Virus record (IMG/VR): IMGVR_UViG_3300044824_000068
Coordinates: 1-59,131 of that record
DNA: 59,131 bases
Direction: 5' to 3' (one strand)
Source of the DNA: a virus
The notes below the pieces were generated by a model. That model saw only the letters and a program-made list of their open reading frames with translations, did no database searches and was not told where the DNA came from. The position numbers and the translations under genes were made by a program. Below, in pieces: positions 7,468-14,696 of the stretch; positions within the stretch are counted from its first letter, which is position 1; every line of letters starts with the position of its first letter.

Positions 7468-8034
7468 ATGAAAGAACAAATTAAAGCACTTAAGCTCAAC
7501 TTAAAACAAATCGCAAAAGAAATCAAGAACCAGAAAAGGGTTCGCAAGAAATCACATCCCCACCACGATAAGTACAAGGGTGACTACTATGTCCTAACTC
7601 TCAAGAGTGAGTTCAGGCATAAACACGTTGCCTACTGTCTTGCTAGAGGTCGAGACCTAGAGAGGGTAGACAGCGGCGCACGTCTTGACATGGACCGCGT
7701 AAATTGGATTCTTAGGAGTATGAACCCTGAATCCAAGGAAAAGCTGTACGTCATCGTGAACGAGAATCTGAGCCCTGCGCAGCAGGCAGTTCAGGGCGCT
7801 CACGCTGTAGCTGCCTTCCTGAGGAAGTATCCTAACACCATGTGGTCAAACGGATATCTCATCTTCCTGAAGGAGCTTCCACGAGGGGACGGCAATATGG
7901 CAGGATACGGGTATGTACGCCTGAACAGCGAGTACGCTGATTTTGCTGAACCAGATCTTGGGAACAAGATTACGGCCTACGCCTGTTTCGGTCCTCACGT
8001 AGAGCAGGCCCTCAAAAGCTACCGATTGGTATAA
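7468..8034 (+). CDS. PTH2-type peptidyl-tRNA hydrolase-like protein
   Basis: 188 residues from the ATG at 7468, which follows AGGAG at the right distance; an earlier frame start at 7423 has no such site. The C-terminal 110 residues match the PTH2 (Bit1) fold: KLYVIVNENLSP, then QQAVQGAHAVAAFLRKYP where PTH2 enzymes have the conserved Gln-x2-His segment, and a terminal strand before GPHVEQALKSY. The N-terminal 75 residues are basic and extra to the family. PTH2 enzymes free tRNA from stalled peptidyl-tRNA. Its place between a tRNA-like gene and two tRNA genes supports a translation-related role. The family match is by eye. Confidence 0.7.
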   Translation: MKEQIKALKLNLKQIAKEIKNQKRVRKKSHPHHDKYKGDYYVLTLKSEFRHKHVAYCLARGRDLERVDSGARLDMDRVNWILRSMNPESKEKLYVIVNENLSPAQQAVQGAHAVAAFLRKYPNTMWSNGYLIFLKELPRGDGNMAGYGYVRLNSEYADFAEPDLGNKITAYACFGPHVEQALKSYRLV

Positions 8035-8039
8035 AAGAC

Positions 8040-8195
8040 ATGTGCGGCATCTCGGATAGACGAGAAAACCGTTGGGAATGGTTCGAATAAAGGCGCTGAA
8101 CAACTCGAGGCTATACTAGTTGAGCCTACAACAATATCGAGTAAGGCGGAGACAAAACTCCAGAACCAGTGAGACTCGAAAACTCACCCGCACAT
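8040..8195 (+). ncRNA. Multi-hairpin structured RNA, unknown family
   Basis: The bases after the hydrolase gene contain no gene but fold into a closed multi-branch structure. An 8-pair helix (ATGTGCGG at 8040-8047 with CCGCACAT at 8188-8195) encloses hairpins: 8050-8054/8061-8065; 8067-8070/8080-8083 (9-base loop, then TTCGAA); 8103-8108/8137-8142 enclosing 8109-8112/8123-8126; 8148-8151/8158-8161 (loop ACAAAA); 8169-8173/8183-8187. Loops are A-rich. That so many arms fit inside one long closing helix argues against chance. It is not a tRNA, and I do not recognise tmRNA or RNase P features. The strand is assumed from its neighbours. Confidence 0.6.
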
Positions 8196-8202
8196 CAATT
8201 TT

Positions 8203-8340
8203 ATGAGAGTATTTTATCTTCTAATAATCCTAGGTCTAGTATGCTTCATGTCGTACGAGTTCGCGTTCTTCGCGAAACACTATGCTTTCCTAGAGAGTCA
8301 ACTAGATTACATTATGAGTCATTGCCGTGTGGTCCCATAG
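8203..8340 (+). CDS. Possible small membrane protein overlapping a tRNA gene
   Basis: 45 codons from ATG 8203 to TAG 8338-8340; the stop lies inside the following tRNA. The first 17 residues are hydrophobic (MRVFYLLIILGLVCF), consistent with a single membrane helix or signal anchor, followed by FAKHYAFLESQLDYIM. There is no strong Shine-Dalgarno, only an AT-rich leader. It could be a small holin or antiholin, or a chance frame between two RNA genes. Its stop is TAG, right beside genes for tRNAs predicted to read TAG. Confidence 0.3.
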   Translation: MRVFYLLIILGLVCFMSYEFAFFAKHYAFLESQLDYIMSHCRVVP

Positions 8341-8406
8341 CTCAGCTGGTAGAGCGTCCAACTCTAAATCGGAATGTCACGGGTTCGAACCCCGTTGGGA
8401 CCTCCA
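8331..8406 (+). tRNA. tRNA with anticodon CUA (amber suppressor type)
   Basis: 76 bases with CCA encoded. Acceptor stem GGTCCCA/TGGGACC is perfect; the D arm is GCTC-AGCTGGTA-GAGC with the conserved GG; the T arm is ACGGG-TTCGAAC-CCCGT. The anticodon arm is TCCAA-CTCTAAA-TCGGA: U33, anticodon CTA at 34-36, A37, with one A-C mismatch at 30-40. CUA pairs with the amber codon UAG. The discriminator base is U73. The amino acid it carries cannot be read from the sequence. Confidence 0.88.
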
Positions 8407-8411
8407 ATTTT

Positions 8412-8486
8412 GCCCTCGTAGTTCAGTGGTAGAACAGCGAACTCTAAATCCGTGTGTCGAGGGTTCGATTCCCTCCGAGGGCGCCA
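8412..8486 (+). tRNA. Second tRNA with anticodon CUA (amber suppressor type)
   Basis: 75 bases with CCA encoded, 5 bases after the previous tRNA. Acceptor stem GCCCTCG/CGAGGGC; D arm GTTC-AGTGGTA-GAAC; T arm GAGGG-TTCGATT-CCCTC. The anticodon arm GCGAA-CTCTAAA-TCCGT again gives U33, CTA, A37 and the same A-C mismatch at 30-40. The discriminator is G73. It shares the 11-base core AACTCTAAATC with its neighbour but has otherwise different stems, so the two are distinct tRNAs that both read amber, not a recent duplicate. Confidence 0.88.
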
Positions 8487-8490
8487 ATGC

Positions 8491-9225
8491 TTAGGTAACC
8501 CACCACTTAGCGTATGGATTATTTCCCTGAGGCTGGTAGTAGATAGCAGCAACGCCGTTCATCTCGTTAGGATAAGCCTTCTTCAATCTAGTCAACCAGA
8601 TCTTGTATGCAATCCAGTTCAGGAGCGAAACCTTGCTGACGTTGTTACCAAGGTGCCATGCCAGTCTCCTAGCATCCGTGTTATCCGTAGCAGTGTCGAT
8701 GCAGCTCAATCCGAGGATAATCGCTGTTATCAGGAATAACGGTGATGCTGCCAATCTCACTAGCCAGTGCAACGGATTCTTGAGGCTGGGAAATGCGGCC
8801 GCAATCATCGCGGTGACTAGCTGAGGCTGCCTTGCCATGAATGAAGAGCCAGTCATCTTGCCGGGCGAGTTATTGTTCAAGAATCCAAAATGCTTAATCA
8901 GGGACCACAAGAACATGCGAGGCCATTTGGTATTGCCTAACTCCATGCAACCGTTCATGACTCCGTAGTAATCATCTGGACCCTCCTGATCGGTATCGTT
9001 AGGAGCTCTGTTGAGCATTTCGTTTGTCACGCAGGTACTTATTCTGTGGTCGTAGTCTGCAAGATCCGCAGGGCATGTTAGGTTAAGTTTTTCCAGCATC
9101 ACGAAATACTCGCTGGTGTACATCGGTCCGTTGTCAGATGCCCTACCAGGGTTCAATCCTACAGGGTTCGGGGCTAAAAGATTGTTCCCATCGATATACA
9201 GCTTAAAATCGTCTCTGATGCTCAT
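8491..9225 (-). CDS. Hypothetical protein with one or two membrane segments
   Basis: 244 residues of unknown family, encoded opposite to its neighbours. One hydrophobic stretch near the middle (AASPLFLITAIILGLSC) could span a membrane, and a weaker one precedes it (VTAMIAAAF). The N-terminal half is polar with GLNPGRASDNGP and an acidic TDQEGPDDYY patch; the C-terminus is aromatic (GNNPYAKWWVT). The start at 9225 is chosen because TGGTACTAT followed by six bases immediately precedes the ATG. It could act at the envelope, for example in lysis or exclusion, but nothing specific supports this. Confidence 0.7.
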   Translation of the reverse strand: MSIRDDFKLYIDGNNLLAPNPVGLNPGRASDNGPMYTSEYFVMLEKLNLTCPADLADYDHRISTCVTNEMLNRAPNDTDQEGPDDYYGVMNGCMELGNTKWPRMFLWSLIKHFGFLNNNSPGKMTGSSFMARQPQLVTAMIAAAFPSLKNPLHWLVRLAASPLFLITAIILGLSCIDTATDNTDARRLAWHLGNNVSKVSLLNWIAYKIWLTRLKKAYPNEMNGVAAIYYQPQGNNPYAKWWVT

Positions 9226-9231
9226 AAGACT

Positions 9232-9237
9232 ATAGTA
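9232..9237 (-). promoter_or_regulatory. Extended -10 box (TGG-TACTAT) of the minus-strand gene
   Basis: On the minus strand TGGTACTAT is followed by AGTCTT and the ATG at 9225: the same six-base spacing seen before many plus-strand genes. Confidence 0.45.
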
Positions 9238-9297
9238 CCAGGTTTGGAGGGGTTGCCCTTAGAGCTCCTGAATTTTAAGAACCCTCCCTTTCCCCAC

Positions 9298-9339
9298 TTC
9301 GCTCTTCGAAGAAGAGCGAACACCGCGCGCTTGCGCGCG
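9298..9339. repeat. Two tandem perfect hairpins in the divergent intergenic region
   Basis: A 10-base perfect stem (9298-9307 with 9311-9320, loop GAA) is followed at once by a 7-base GC-only inverted repeat (CGCGCGC at 9324-9330 with GCGCGCG at 9333-9339). Neither strand has a T-run after them, so they are not standard terminators. They lie between the divergent genes starting at 9225 and 9492. The rest of the 266-base gap is AT-rich, with the dUTPase promoter at its right end. Confidence 0.55.
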
Positions 9340-9445
9340 TAAGTTATTGATAGGTTAGTAAAGATAGTAAGGTTGGTGAGAGTCTCTTATATGATACCCG
9401 CGAGAATGCATTTTTAACTCAGTGGTCAAAATATTTTTTTCGGCA

Positions 9446-9473
9446 TTGACCTTAAAACCTTAACCAGTATAAC
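9446..9473 (+). promoter_or_regulatory. Sigma70-like promoter of the dUTPase operon
   Basis: TTGACC (9446-9451), a 16-base spacer, and TATAAC (9468-9473), followed by a short leader with GGAGAAAAGT before the ATG at 9492. This is one of the few promoters here with a recognisable -35 box and a normal ribosome binding site, so it may be read by unmodified host RNA polymerase early in infection. Confidence 0.6.
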
Positions 9474-9491
9474 TGATACACGGAGAAAAGT

Positions 9492-10007
9492 ATGGACAAT
9501 GAGAACAGAGACAAAGTACTTGCAAAAGTCAAAGAGAACTACTTCAAAATCGAAGTTGAGATACTCAACGGAGGAAAACTTCCGTTTAAAGCTAATCCCA
9601 CCGATGCAGGGTTCGATCTCTATGCTACAGAGGATGTCCGCATCGTCCCCGGTCAGGTCCAGAAGCATCCGCTTAATATCAAACTCAAATTACCCAAAGG
9701 GACATGGGGTGAAATCACCTCTAAGTCTGGTCTTGGATCCAAAGGACTTCTAGTTTACGCTGGTGTCATCGATCAGGAGTATCGCGGCATTCCCCACGTA
9801 GTCATGTCCAACATTTGGGTCATACAAGATATTGATGCTGACGGATACCCACTGATGCGCACTGATCCCATCATCGTTAAGAAAGGCGAGAAGCTTGCGC
9901 AGCTTATCATGAGTCCTTATTCGCCCGAATACTACATCGAGCAGGTCGAGACGGTAGACACAAACACATCTCGCGGAGCTGGCGGGTTTGGTAGCACCGG
10001 CAAATGA
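9492..10007 (+). CDS. dut: dUTP diphosphatase (trimeric dUTPase)
   Basis: 171 residues with all five motifs of homotrimeric dUTPases: I TDAGFDLYA; II EITSKSGL; III AGVIDQEYRG with the catalytic Asp; IV EKLAQLIMSP; V RGAGGFGSTGK near the C-terminus. The enzyme hydrolyses dUTP to dUMP and diphosphate, keeping uracil out of DNA and supplying dUMP for thymidylate synthesis. A short insertion between motifs III and IV (IQDIDADGYPLMRTDP) is longer than in most bacterial forms. The next gene overlaps by 4 bases. Confidence 0.95.
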   Translation: MDNENRDKVLAKVKENYFKIEVEILNGGKLPFKANPTDAGFDLYATEDVRIVPGQVQKHPLNIKLKLPKGTWGEITSKSGLGSKGLLVYAGVIDQEYRGIPHVVMSNIWVIQDIDADGYPLMRTDPIIVKKGEKLAQLIMSPYSPEYYIEQVETVDTNTSRGAGGFGSTGK

Positions 10008-10399
10008 TGGAAGACTTTAGGAAGACACTAGAGGAATTCTTCAAGGCAAAGATAATCGCGATGGAAATCGTAGGTGAAACTCCTGTTGATTTCAACCTTG
10101 AACTGTACGGTAATGTTTCTAGTCACTCTGGACCTAATAGTTATAGGTTGCGTATAACATATAATCAACCTATTAACTCAGAGGATGCCTTCGTTAATCC
10201 TCAGATTCTCTTAGAGGAAGTTACAGCTGTCGGTTATGTCGTAAAGCGATCGATGGAACTTCATAGCAAGCAGATATTCACTACTACGATCGAGATTGTT
10301 ACTTCTGATCCTCACAAGCTAATCGATGACCTAAAAGATCATGAGTGGAAGAAGTTCAACTCCCAATTTACAAAGCAACTTGAGGATAAGCTTGACTGA
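10004..10399 (+). CDS. Hypothetical protein, paralog of the next gene
   Basis: 131 residues, coupled to dUTPase by a 4-base overlap. No known motif. It has a beta-rich middle (YRLRITYNQPI, later IFTTTIEIVT) and a helical C-terminus with DLKDHEWKKFNSQFTK. The next gene ends in a similar way (DLNGFLDEL, then WERYDRGLTKLIDGVL), so the two look like diverged duplicates. Confidence 0.6.
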   Translation: MMEDFRKTLEEFFKAKIIAMEIVGETPVDFNLELYGNVSSHSGPNSYRLRITYNQPINSEDAFVNPQILLEEVTAVGYVVKRSMELHSKQIFTTTIEIVTSDPHKLIDDLKDHEWKKFNSQFTKQLEDKLD

Positions 10400-10853
10400 T
10401 CACCGCGACTACATGATAGAACTGCAGCAAGGTCTACATAGGGCCTTTGATGGTCTTAGGGACTGGAATATCAGTTCTGCCCTGGACCAGGAACCCGTAT
10501 TCCAGATAGGCAGCCATAAGCAGTGGATGCACAAGAGCATCCGTCAAACTTATACTTTAAACTTAGAATTCACTTTTAACGTAAGTGATCTGCTTACTGC
10601 AAGATATGTAACATCGCCTTATAGTCCCCAATGGCGGCAGGAAACCGTGATAGGCAGTTATAGACCATCACACATAGAACAATCTGCTAACATGGACACT
10701 TACGTGGGTGGGCAACTCTCTGTCAGAGTGAAATATCAGATTCATGACTTAAATGGGTTCCTGGATGAACTTAATAAGGCAGCCTGGGAACGGTATGATA
10801 GAGGCCTAACTAAGCTTATCGATGGTGTTTTAAGTACCGAAGATAAGAACTAA
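10392..10853 (+). CDS. Hypothetical protein, paralog of the preceding gene
   Basis: About 153 residues if the TTG at 10392 is used; it follows GAGG by 6 bases and overlaps the previous stop, which suggests coupling. An ATG at 10410 is an alternative, and a frame extending back to 10341 is less likely. It shares a beta-strand pattern (YTLNLEFTFNVSD, later LSVRVKYQIHDL) and the C-terminal helix with its neighbour. Function unknown. Confidence 0.55.
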   Translation: MTDHRDYMIELQQGLHRAFDGLRDWNISSALDQEPVFQIGSHKQWMHKSIRQTYTLNLEFTFNVSDLLTARYVTSPYSPQWRQETVIGSYRPSHIEQSANMDTYVGGQLSVRVKYQIHDLNGFLDELNKAAWERYDRGLTKLIDGVLSTEDKN

Positions 10854-10858
10854 GTATA

Positions 10859-11632
10859 ATGTTCCGTACGGAGCATACCTTGGGCATAGATAACTTTTCA
10901 AACATATTTCGCACGAACGTCAGGATTACTAACGTAGACGCCTTGTCACCTGACGCAGTGTGGCCAAAAAACACGGAAATCTGCATAGCAAGAGTCCCCA
11001 TCCGAAAGCGGGATGGGTTTGAACCTGACAAGTTCAAGGAGTTTGCAGCCAAACTCAAAAGTCACATGGTTCCAAATGGAGTTGTGTTCCTGATATGCTA
11101 CGCACCCATCGAGGCCAAATGGCGTCCATTCGAGATTGCCAAGATGATGGTAGACGTAGGGTTTACCCACGTAGACAACATCGTCGTCAAGAAGACCTGG
11201 TTCCCGGGTAAGCGCTCCGAAACCAACTTAGTTAACTCCCACGAGTATGTTCTGCATTTCTGCAACGGTGACGTGTGGAAGCTAGATCGTCTTCCAATAA
11301 GACAGTACATGAATATCGACAATGAGATTTCCTGCCCAGGCAATACGTGGGAGATAGAGACAGGTTCCCTAGATGAGGCATATCCAGTCGATCTAGCCGA
11401 ACTTCTAATCCGGATGACCGACTGCCTCCCAGGCTCAGTGATATTTGACCCCTACTGCGGAGGGACAGGTTCACTCAGAGCTGCACTCAAACTGGGTCAT
11501 AGCTTCTTTGGTTTTGAAGTAGATCCTAAGCAAATTAAGAAGTACGAAAAAGTAGTAAAAGAATACAACAAGGAGATGGATCATGCAAATGGAAAGACTA
11601 AGTCAAGTGCTCCAAGACGTAAGACTAAATAG
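10859..11632 (+). CDS. DNA methyltransferase-like protein lacking the DPPY motif
   Basis: 257 residues. The C-terminal third carries a clear AdoMet-binding motif I of beta-type amino-methyltransferases (VIFDPYCGGTGSLRAAL, then FGFEVDPKQIKKY, from about residue 195). The N-terminal region is organised like the catalytic half (GVVFLICYAP after a helix), but at the expected motif IV position it reads ARVPIRK rather than DPPY or SPPY. It may therefore bind AdoMet and DNA without the standard catalytic motif, or use another residue. The C-terminal 20 residues are very basic. It ends in TAG and overlaps the next gene by 50 bases. Confidence 0.65.
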   Translation: MFRTEHTLGIDNFSNIFRTNVRITNVDALSPDAVWPKNTEICIARVPIRKRDGFEPDKFKEFAAKLKSHMVPNGVVFLICYAPIEAKWRPFEIAKMMVDVGFTHVDNIVVKKTWFPGKRSETNLVNSHEYVLHFCNGDVWKLDRLPIRQYMNIDNEISCPGNTWEIETGSLDEAYPVDLAELLIRMTDCLPGSVIFDPYCGGTGSLRAALKLGHSFFGFEVDPKQIKKYEKVVKEYNKEMDHANGKTKSSAPRRKTK

Positions 11633-12170
11633 TTTAGATCCAGGTGCAAAACATGTCTACAGTCTTCCTCACTTTAAGTTAGACAATGTTTATCCTATCT
11701 TCGAGAAGTACTTCAATGGGGCCGCGAAGAAGGCAATGCAGACAAAGACTGATAGCTTTTACTATAGCTATTATGTAGACCATGGAACGACTAATAAGTT
11801 GATGACTCTGTTATCTCACCTAAACTTGAGAAGTGCCAAGGAAGCTGTTGACAAGAATTTATTCAGCCCTTCTATAGCAATGGATAAGATCCACTTCTTC
11901 GCCATTAGGTGTGAAAGAACAGACATAGTTAAAGCAGTTGAGCACATGATATTGAGTATAAATCACCTTGCAGATAAGGGGTTTATTAAGGCCTCGATGG
12001 TTGAATTGGGCGTAATTAAATTTGAACACGTCCCTGGTAAAGCAGATGAGGTTGCAGTTTTGTCTTATCTTAGCCTGGATAAGAACGGCGAGAACTATGT
12101 TGGGACGTTTATGCCCAATCTCATCGTCGCAGAAGGCTGTGTGCCCACAAGGCTTGAGGAATTGAAATGA
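11583..12170 (+). CDS. Hypothetical protein upstream of the chaperonin
   Basis: 195 residues of unknown family. It overlaps the methyltransferase-like gene by 50 bases and the chaperonin gene by 4, so it belongs to one operon with both. The product looks like a mixed alpha/beta protein with a central helical part (RTDIVKAVEHMILSINHL) and a C-terminal beta region (VAVLSYLSLDKNG, then VGTFMPNLIV). It is too large and has no mobile-loop motif for a GroES, so there is no sign of a co-chaperonin here. Confidence 0.65.
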   Translation: MQMERLSQVLQDVRLNSLDPGAKHVYSLPHFKLDNVYPIFEKYFNGAAKKAMQTKTDSFYYSYYVDHGTTNKLMTLLSHLNLRSAKEAVDKNLFSPSIAMDKIHFFAIRCERTDIVKAVEHMILSINHLADKGFIKASMVELGVIKFEHVPGKADEVAVLSYLSLDKNGENYVGTFMPNLIVAEGCVPTRLEELK

Positions 12171-13888
12171 TTTACGAGAAGAGCAAAGCAAAGAGTATAA
12201 CGGCTGACAGACAGAAGATCCGCAAGATCGTTAGTGATACGATCACGGAGATGGCTGATATCGTCGGCGCAACCCTCGGACCAGGTGGTAGACCTGTCAT
12301 CCTGGAACGGGATGGTTTATCACCTCTTGTTACGAAAGACGGAGTTACAGTTGCAAAAACGCTTGGAATGGCAAACGCAGAAGCCAATATTATTATCGAA
12401 TCTGCAAAGGAGATATGCCTCAGGACTGCTAAGCAAGCGGGAGACGGTACAACTACGGCTATTGTACTTGCTAGCGCAATTACTAAAAACGGTCTCGCAT
12501 TCCTAGATAGTAATCCCAAATACAACCCGCAACGAATGGTTAGCGAGTTGAATGATCTTTATTCAAACGTTATTGTGCCGTTCTTGAAGCAGCACGCAAA
12601 ACCAGTGAGGGAGAGACATGAGCTTATCAATGTTGCTACTATTAGTGCTAATGGAGATGCAACTATCGCTGCAGCAGCCGTTGACGCAGTTATTACTGCT
12701 GGCGAAGACGGTCAGGTCCTCATTGAGGAAGCTGATGACATCGGCATAAGGGTTGAGACAATTGATGGCTGCATTGTTACGAGCGGCTTGAAAGACATAG
12801 GATCGATCGGACTTGCGTTCATCAACGACCGTTCTGCCCAACAGGCAAAGATGGATAATGGCGTCGTGTTCCTATATGACGGAACGATGAACGATCTCAA
12901 AGTTCCTGCTGCTATCCAGACGGCTGTAGAGATGACTCCTATATACGGTAAACCAATCATCGTATTCGCACACGGGTTTTCCGACGTGGTGCTGGATAAG
13001 TTTGCTAAGACAACTAAAGGTGGATACACGGTAGTTCCCGTTAAGACTCCGCTTGGAGGCGTAGCCAACTCACGTTCTATGTTCCTGTACGATATGGCTG
13101 CATACTCTGGAGCAGAAGTCGTGGATCCAGGTAACCTAGATCATTACTTGGAGGCCGACAATCTAGATGAAGCCTTTGGAGCATTCACCGCAGCTAAAGT
13201 GAACATGTTCGAGACGTTTGTGACCAGCGAAGTTGATCACGAGAAGATCGAGGCTCGTATTGCAGAACTTAAGTCTATCATGGTAGTTGCTCCCAGCGAC
13301 CGTGAGAAGATGTTCGCCAAGGCTGCAATCAGCAAACTAACCGGCGGCGTTTCTACTATCTGGGTAGGTGGTGGTTCTGAACTTGAAGCCCGTGAGAAGA
13401 AGGCTCGTGTTGAGGATGCTGTTGAAGCTGTTCGCTCTGCTATCGCTGAGGGCGTGATCCCAGGCGGTTGCGGAGTTCATCTAGTTCTGTCTGACATCAT
13501 AGCCAAGCATCCTGACCATGTTCAGTCGTGGGACATCATGATTAAGGCTCTTAGAGCTCCATTCGAGATGCTATTATCCAACTGCGGTGAGGATTTTGTT
13601 GACATCTGGAACGCCTTGGAACCGCATATCGTTAATAGGCAGAGTCCGCCCAAGTTTATCTTTGACGCGAATGCACATCGTATAGTAGACCCAGAGAAGG
13701 CAGGCATCATCGAACCGGCAAAGGTTTGCAGGGTTAGCGTCGGTAATGCCTTATCGGTAGCATCGCTTCTCATCACCCTAGGCGGCATCGTGGTTGTACC
13801 ACGCGACTTTGGTCTTGAGAATCAACTCGCCCTCAGCAAGCAAGCCTTTCAGGACATGATGGCTGGTGGTGGAGTTGGACAGGAATAA
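12167..13888 (+). CDS. groL: GroEL-type (group I) chaperonin
   Basis: 573 residues, slightly longer than bacterial GroEL (about 548). Conserved ATP-site segments: VGATLGPGGRPVILE (residues 33-47), AGDGTTTAIVLA (about 91-102), and AREKKARVEDAVEAVRSAI followed by EGVIPGG, which holds the Asp needed for ATP hydrolysis in GroEL. The apical region is diverged. The tail ends MMAGGGVGQE instead of GGM repeats. Phage GroEL homologs are known from several large phages, and some work without GroES. The likely clients are phage proteins, perhaps the capsid protein or tail parts. No groES-like gene is in the window. Confidence 0.92.
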   Translation: MIYEKSKAKSITADRQKIRKIVSDTITEMADIVGATLGPGGRPVILERDGLSPLVTKDGVTVAKTLGMANAEANIIIESAKEICLRTAKQAGDGTTTAIVLASAITKNGLAFLDSNPKYNPQRMVSELNDLYSNVIVPFLKQHAKPVRERHELINVATISANGDATIAAAAVDAVITAGEDGQVLIEEADDIGIRVETIDGCIVTSGLKDIGSIGLAFINDRSAQQAKMDNGVVFLYDGTMNDLKVPAAIQTAVEMTPIYGKPIIVFAHGFSDVVLDKFAKTTKGGYTVVPVKTPLGGVANSRSMFLYDMAAYSGAEVVDPGNLDHYLEADNLDEAFGAFTAAKVNMFETFVTSEVDHEKIEARIAELKSIMVVAPSDREKMFAKAAISKLTGGVSTIWVGGGSELEAREKKARVEDAVEAVRSAIAEGVIPGGCGVHLVLSDIIAKHPDHVQSWDIMIKALRAPFEMLLSNCGEDFVDIWNALEPHIVNRQSPPKFIFDANAHRIVDPEKAGIIEPAKVCRVSVGNALSVASLLITLGGIVVVPRDFGLENQLALSKQAFQDMMAGGGVGQE

Positions 13889-13890
13889 AC

Positions 13891-14349
13891 ATGACGACGA
13901 AGACAATGGTTATCATAGGAGCAGTTGCACTGCTGACAGCTTTTGCCGCCGGCAGATGGAGTGCTCCTCAGAAGGTAAAGATCCAGACGGTTGAGGTCGA
14001 GAAGAAGACCGACGACAAGAAGGTCGACAAGGATGACCATAAGGTAACCGTCATTACCGAGGTAGATCAACCTAATGGAACCAAGACCAAGACCACTACT
14101 ATAAAGGACGACAGCGATACCAAGGTTGTAGACAAGAAAACGGACGACACGACGACAAAAACCACTATCGACGTTGAGAAGAGTTCTAGCAAGGTTACTA
14201 TCTCGGCATTGGCTGCTCTAAACGTCACGAAACCTGGTCTTCCAATCTACGGTGCCTCTATCACCAGGCCTCTTTTAGGTCCTGTTACAATGGGTGTGTT
14301 TGGCCTCCAGAATGGTACTGCAGGAGTAAGCGTTGGCTTAACATTCTAA
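13891..14349 (+). CDS. Membrane-anchored protein with lysine/threonine-rich stalk
   Basis: 152 residues. The first 20 form a membrane helix or uncleaved signal (TKTMVIIGAVALLTAFAAG), followed by about 80 polar residues of Lys/Asp/Thr repeats (KKTDDKKVDKDDHK, TKTKTTTIKDD) and a C-terminal domain ending in NGTAGVSVGLTF, which resembles a terminal beta segment. It begins 2 bases after the chaperonin stop. The end is similar to small phage proteins sometimes annotated as spanin- or porin-like, but I cannot assign one. Confidence 0.6.
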   Translation: MTTKTMVIIGAVALLTAFAAGRWSAPQKVKIQTVEVEKKTDDKKVDKDDHKVTVITEVDQPNGTKTKTTTIKDDSDTKVVDKKTDDTTTKTTIDVEKSSSKVTISALAALNVTKPGLPIYGASITRPLLGPVTMGVFGLQNGTAGVSVGLTF

Positions 14350-14696
14350 TGCCTAAGTTTCGCTATAAATGCACCAATTGCGGCGAAGAAAGTCTTCAAT
14401 ACTCCTCACCCAAGGTAGATTCATTTCCCTGCGGGAAATGCGACTCCAGCATGGTGAGACAACTCCCCGGCAGTGGCTCTCAAGCTGTTCGCGAGGTTGT
14501 TGATTCATATAGTAACGTAAGAACTGCTCCGGACGAAAAAGAGCAGAACAAGGCTCGCAAGACCGAATACTTCTGGGAAGTAGAAGTTCCCAGACTTATT
14601 CAGACGTACTCGCTAGAGACGTGTCTCCAAGAGGGATGGCTCGTGTATAACGATAAGAAAGAACTCGTTATAGGTAAACCCCCGAGCAAGAGATGA
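14349..14696 (+). CDS. Zinc-ribbon protein, FmdB-like N-terminus
   Basis: 115 residues. The N-terminus reads MPKFRYKCTNCGEESLQY, then FPCGKCDSSMVRQ: two CxxC knuckles forming a zinc ribbon of the kind found in FmdB-type small regulatory proteins. The C-terminal half is helical and charged (EKEQNKARKTEYFWEVEV). It overlaps the previous stop by one base and the next start by 4. It may act in transcription or as an adaptor for the nuclease encoded downstream. Confidence 0.7.
   Translation: MPKFRYKCTNCGEESLQYSSPKVDSFPCGKCDSSMVRQLPGSGSQAVREVVDSYSNVRTAPDEKEQNKARKTEYFWEVEVPRLIQTYSLETCLQEGWLVYNDKKELVIGKPPSKR

Noticed and set aside
10853-10865. TATAAT at the start of the methyltransferase-like gene as its promoter
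   Set aside because: The box overlaps the ATG itself, so transcription would begin inside the gene; the gene is more likely read from upstream.
12167-13888. Co-chaperonin gene beside groL
   Set aside because: The neighbouring 195- and 152-residue proteins have neither the size nor the mobile loop of GroES.
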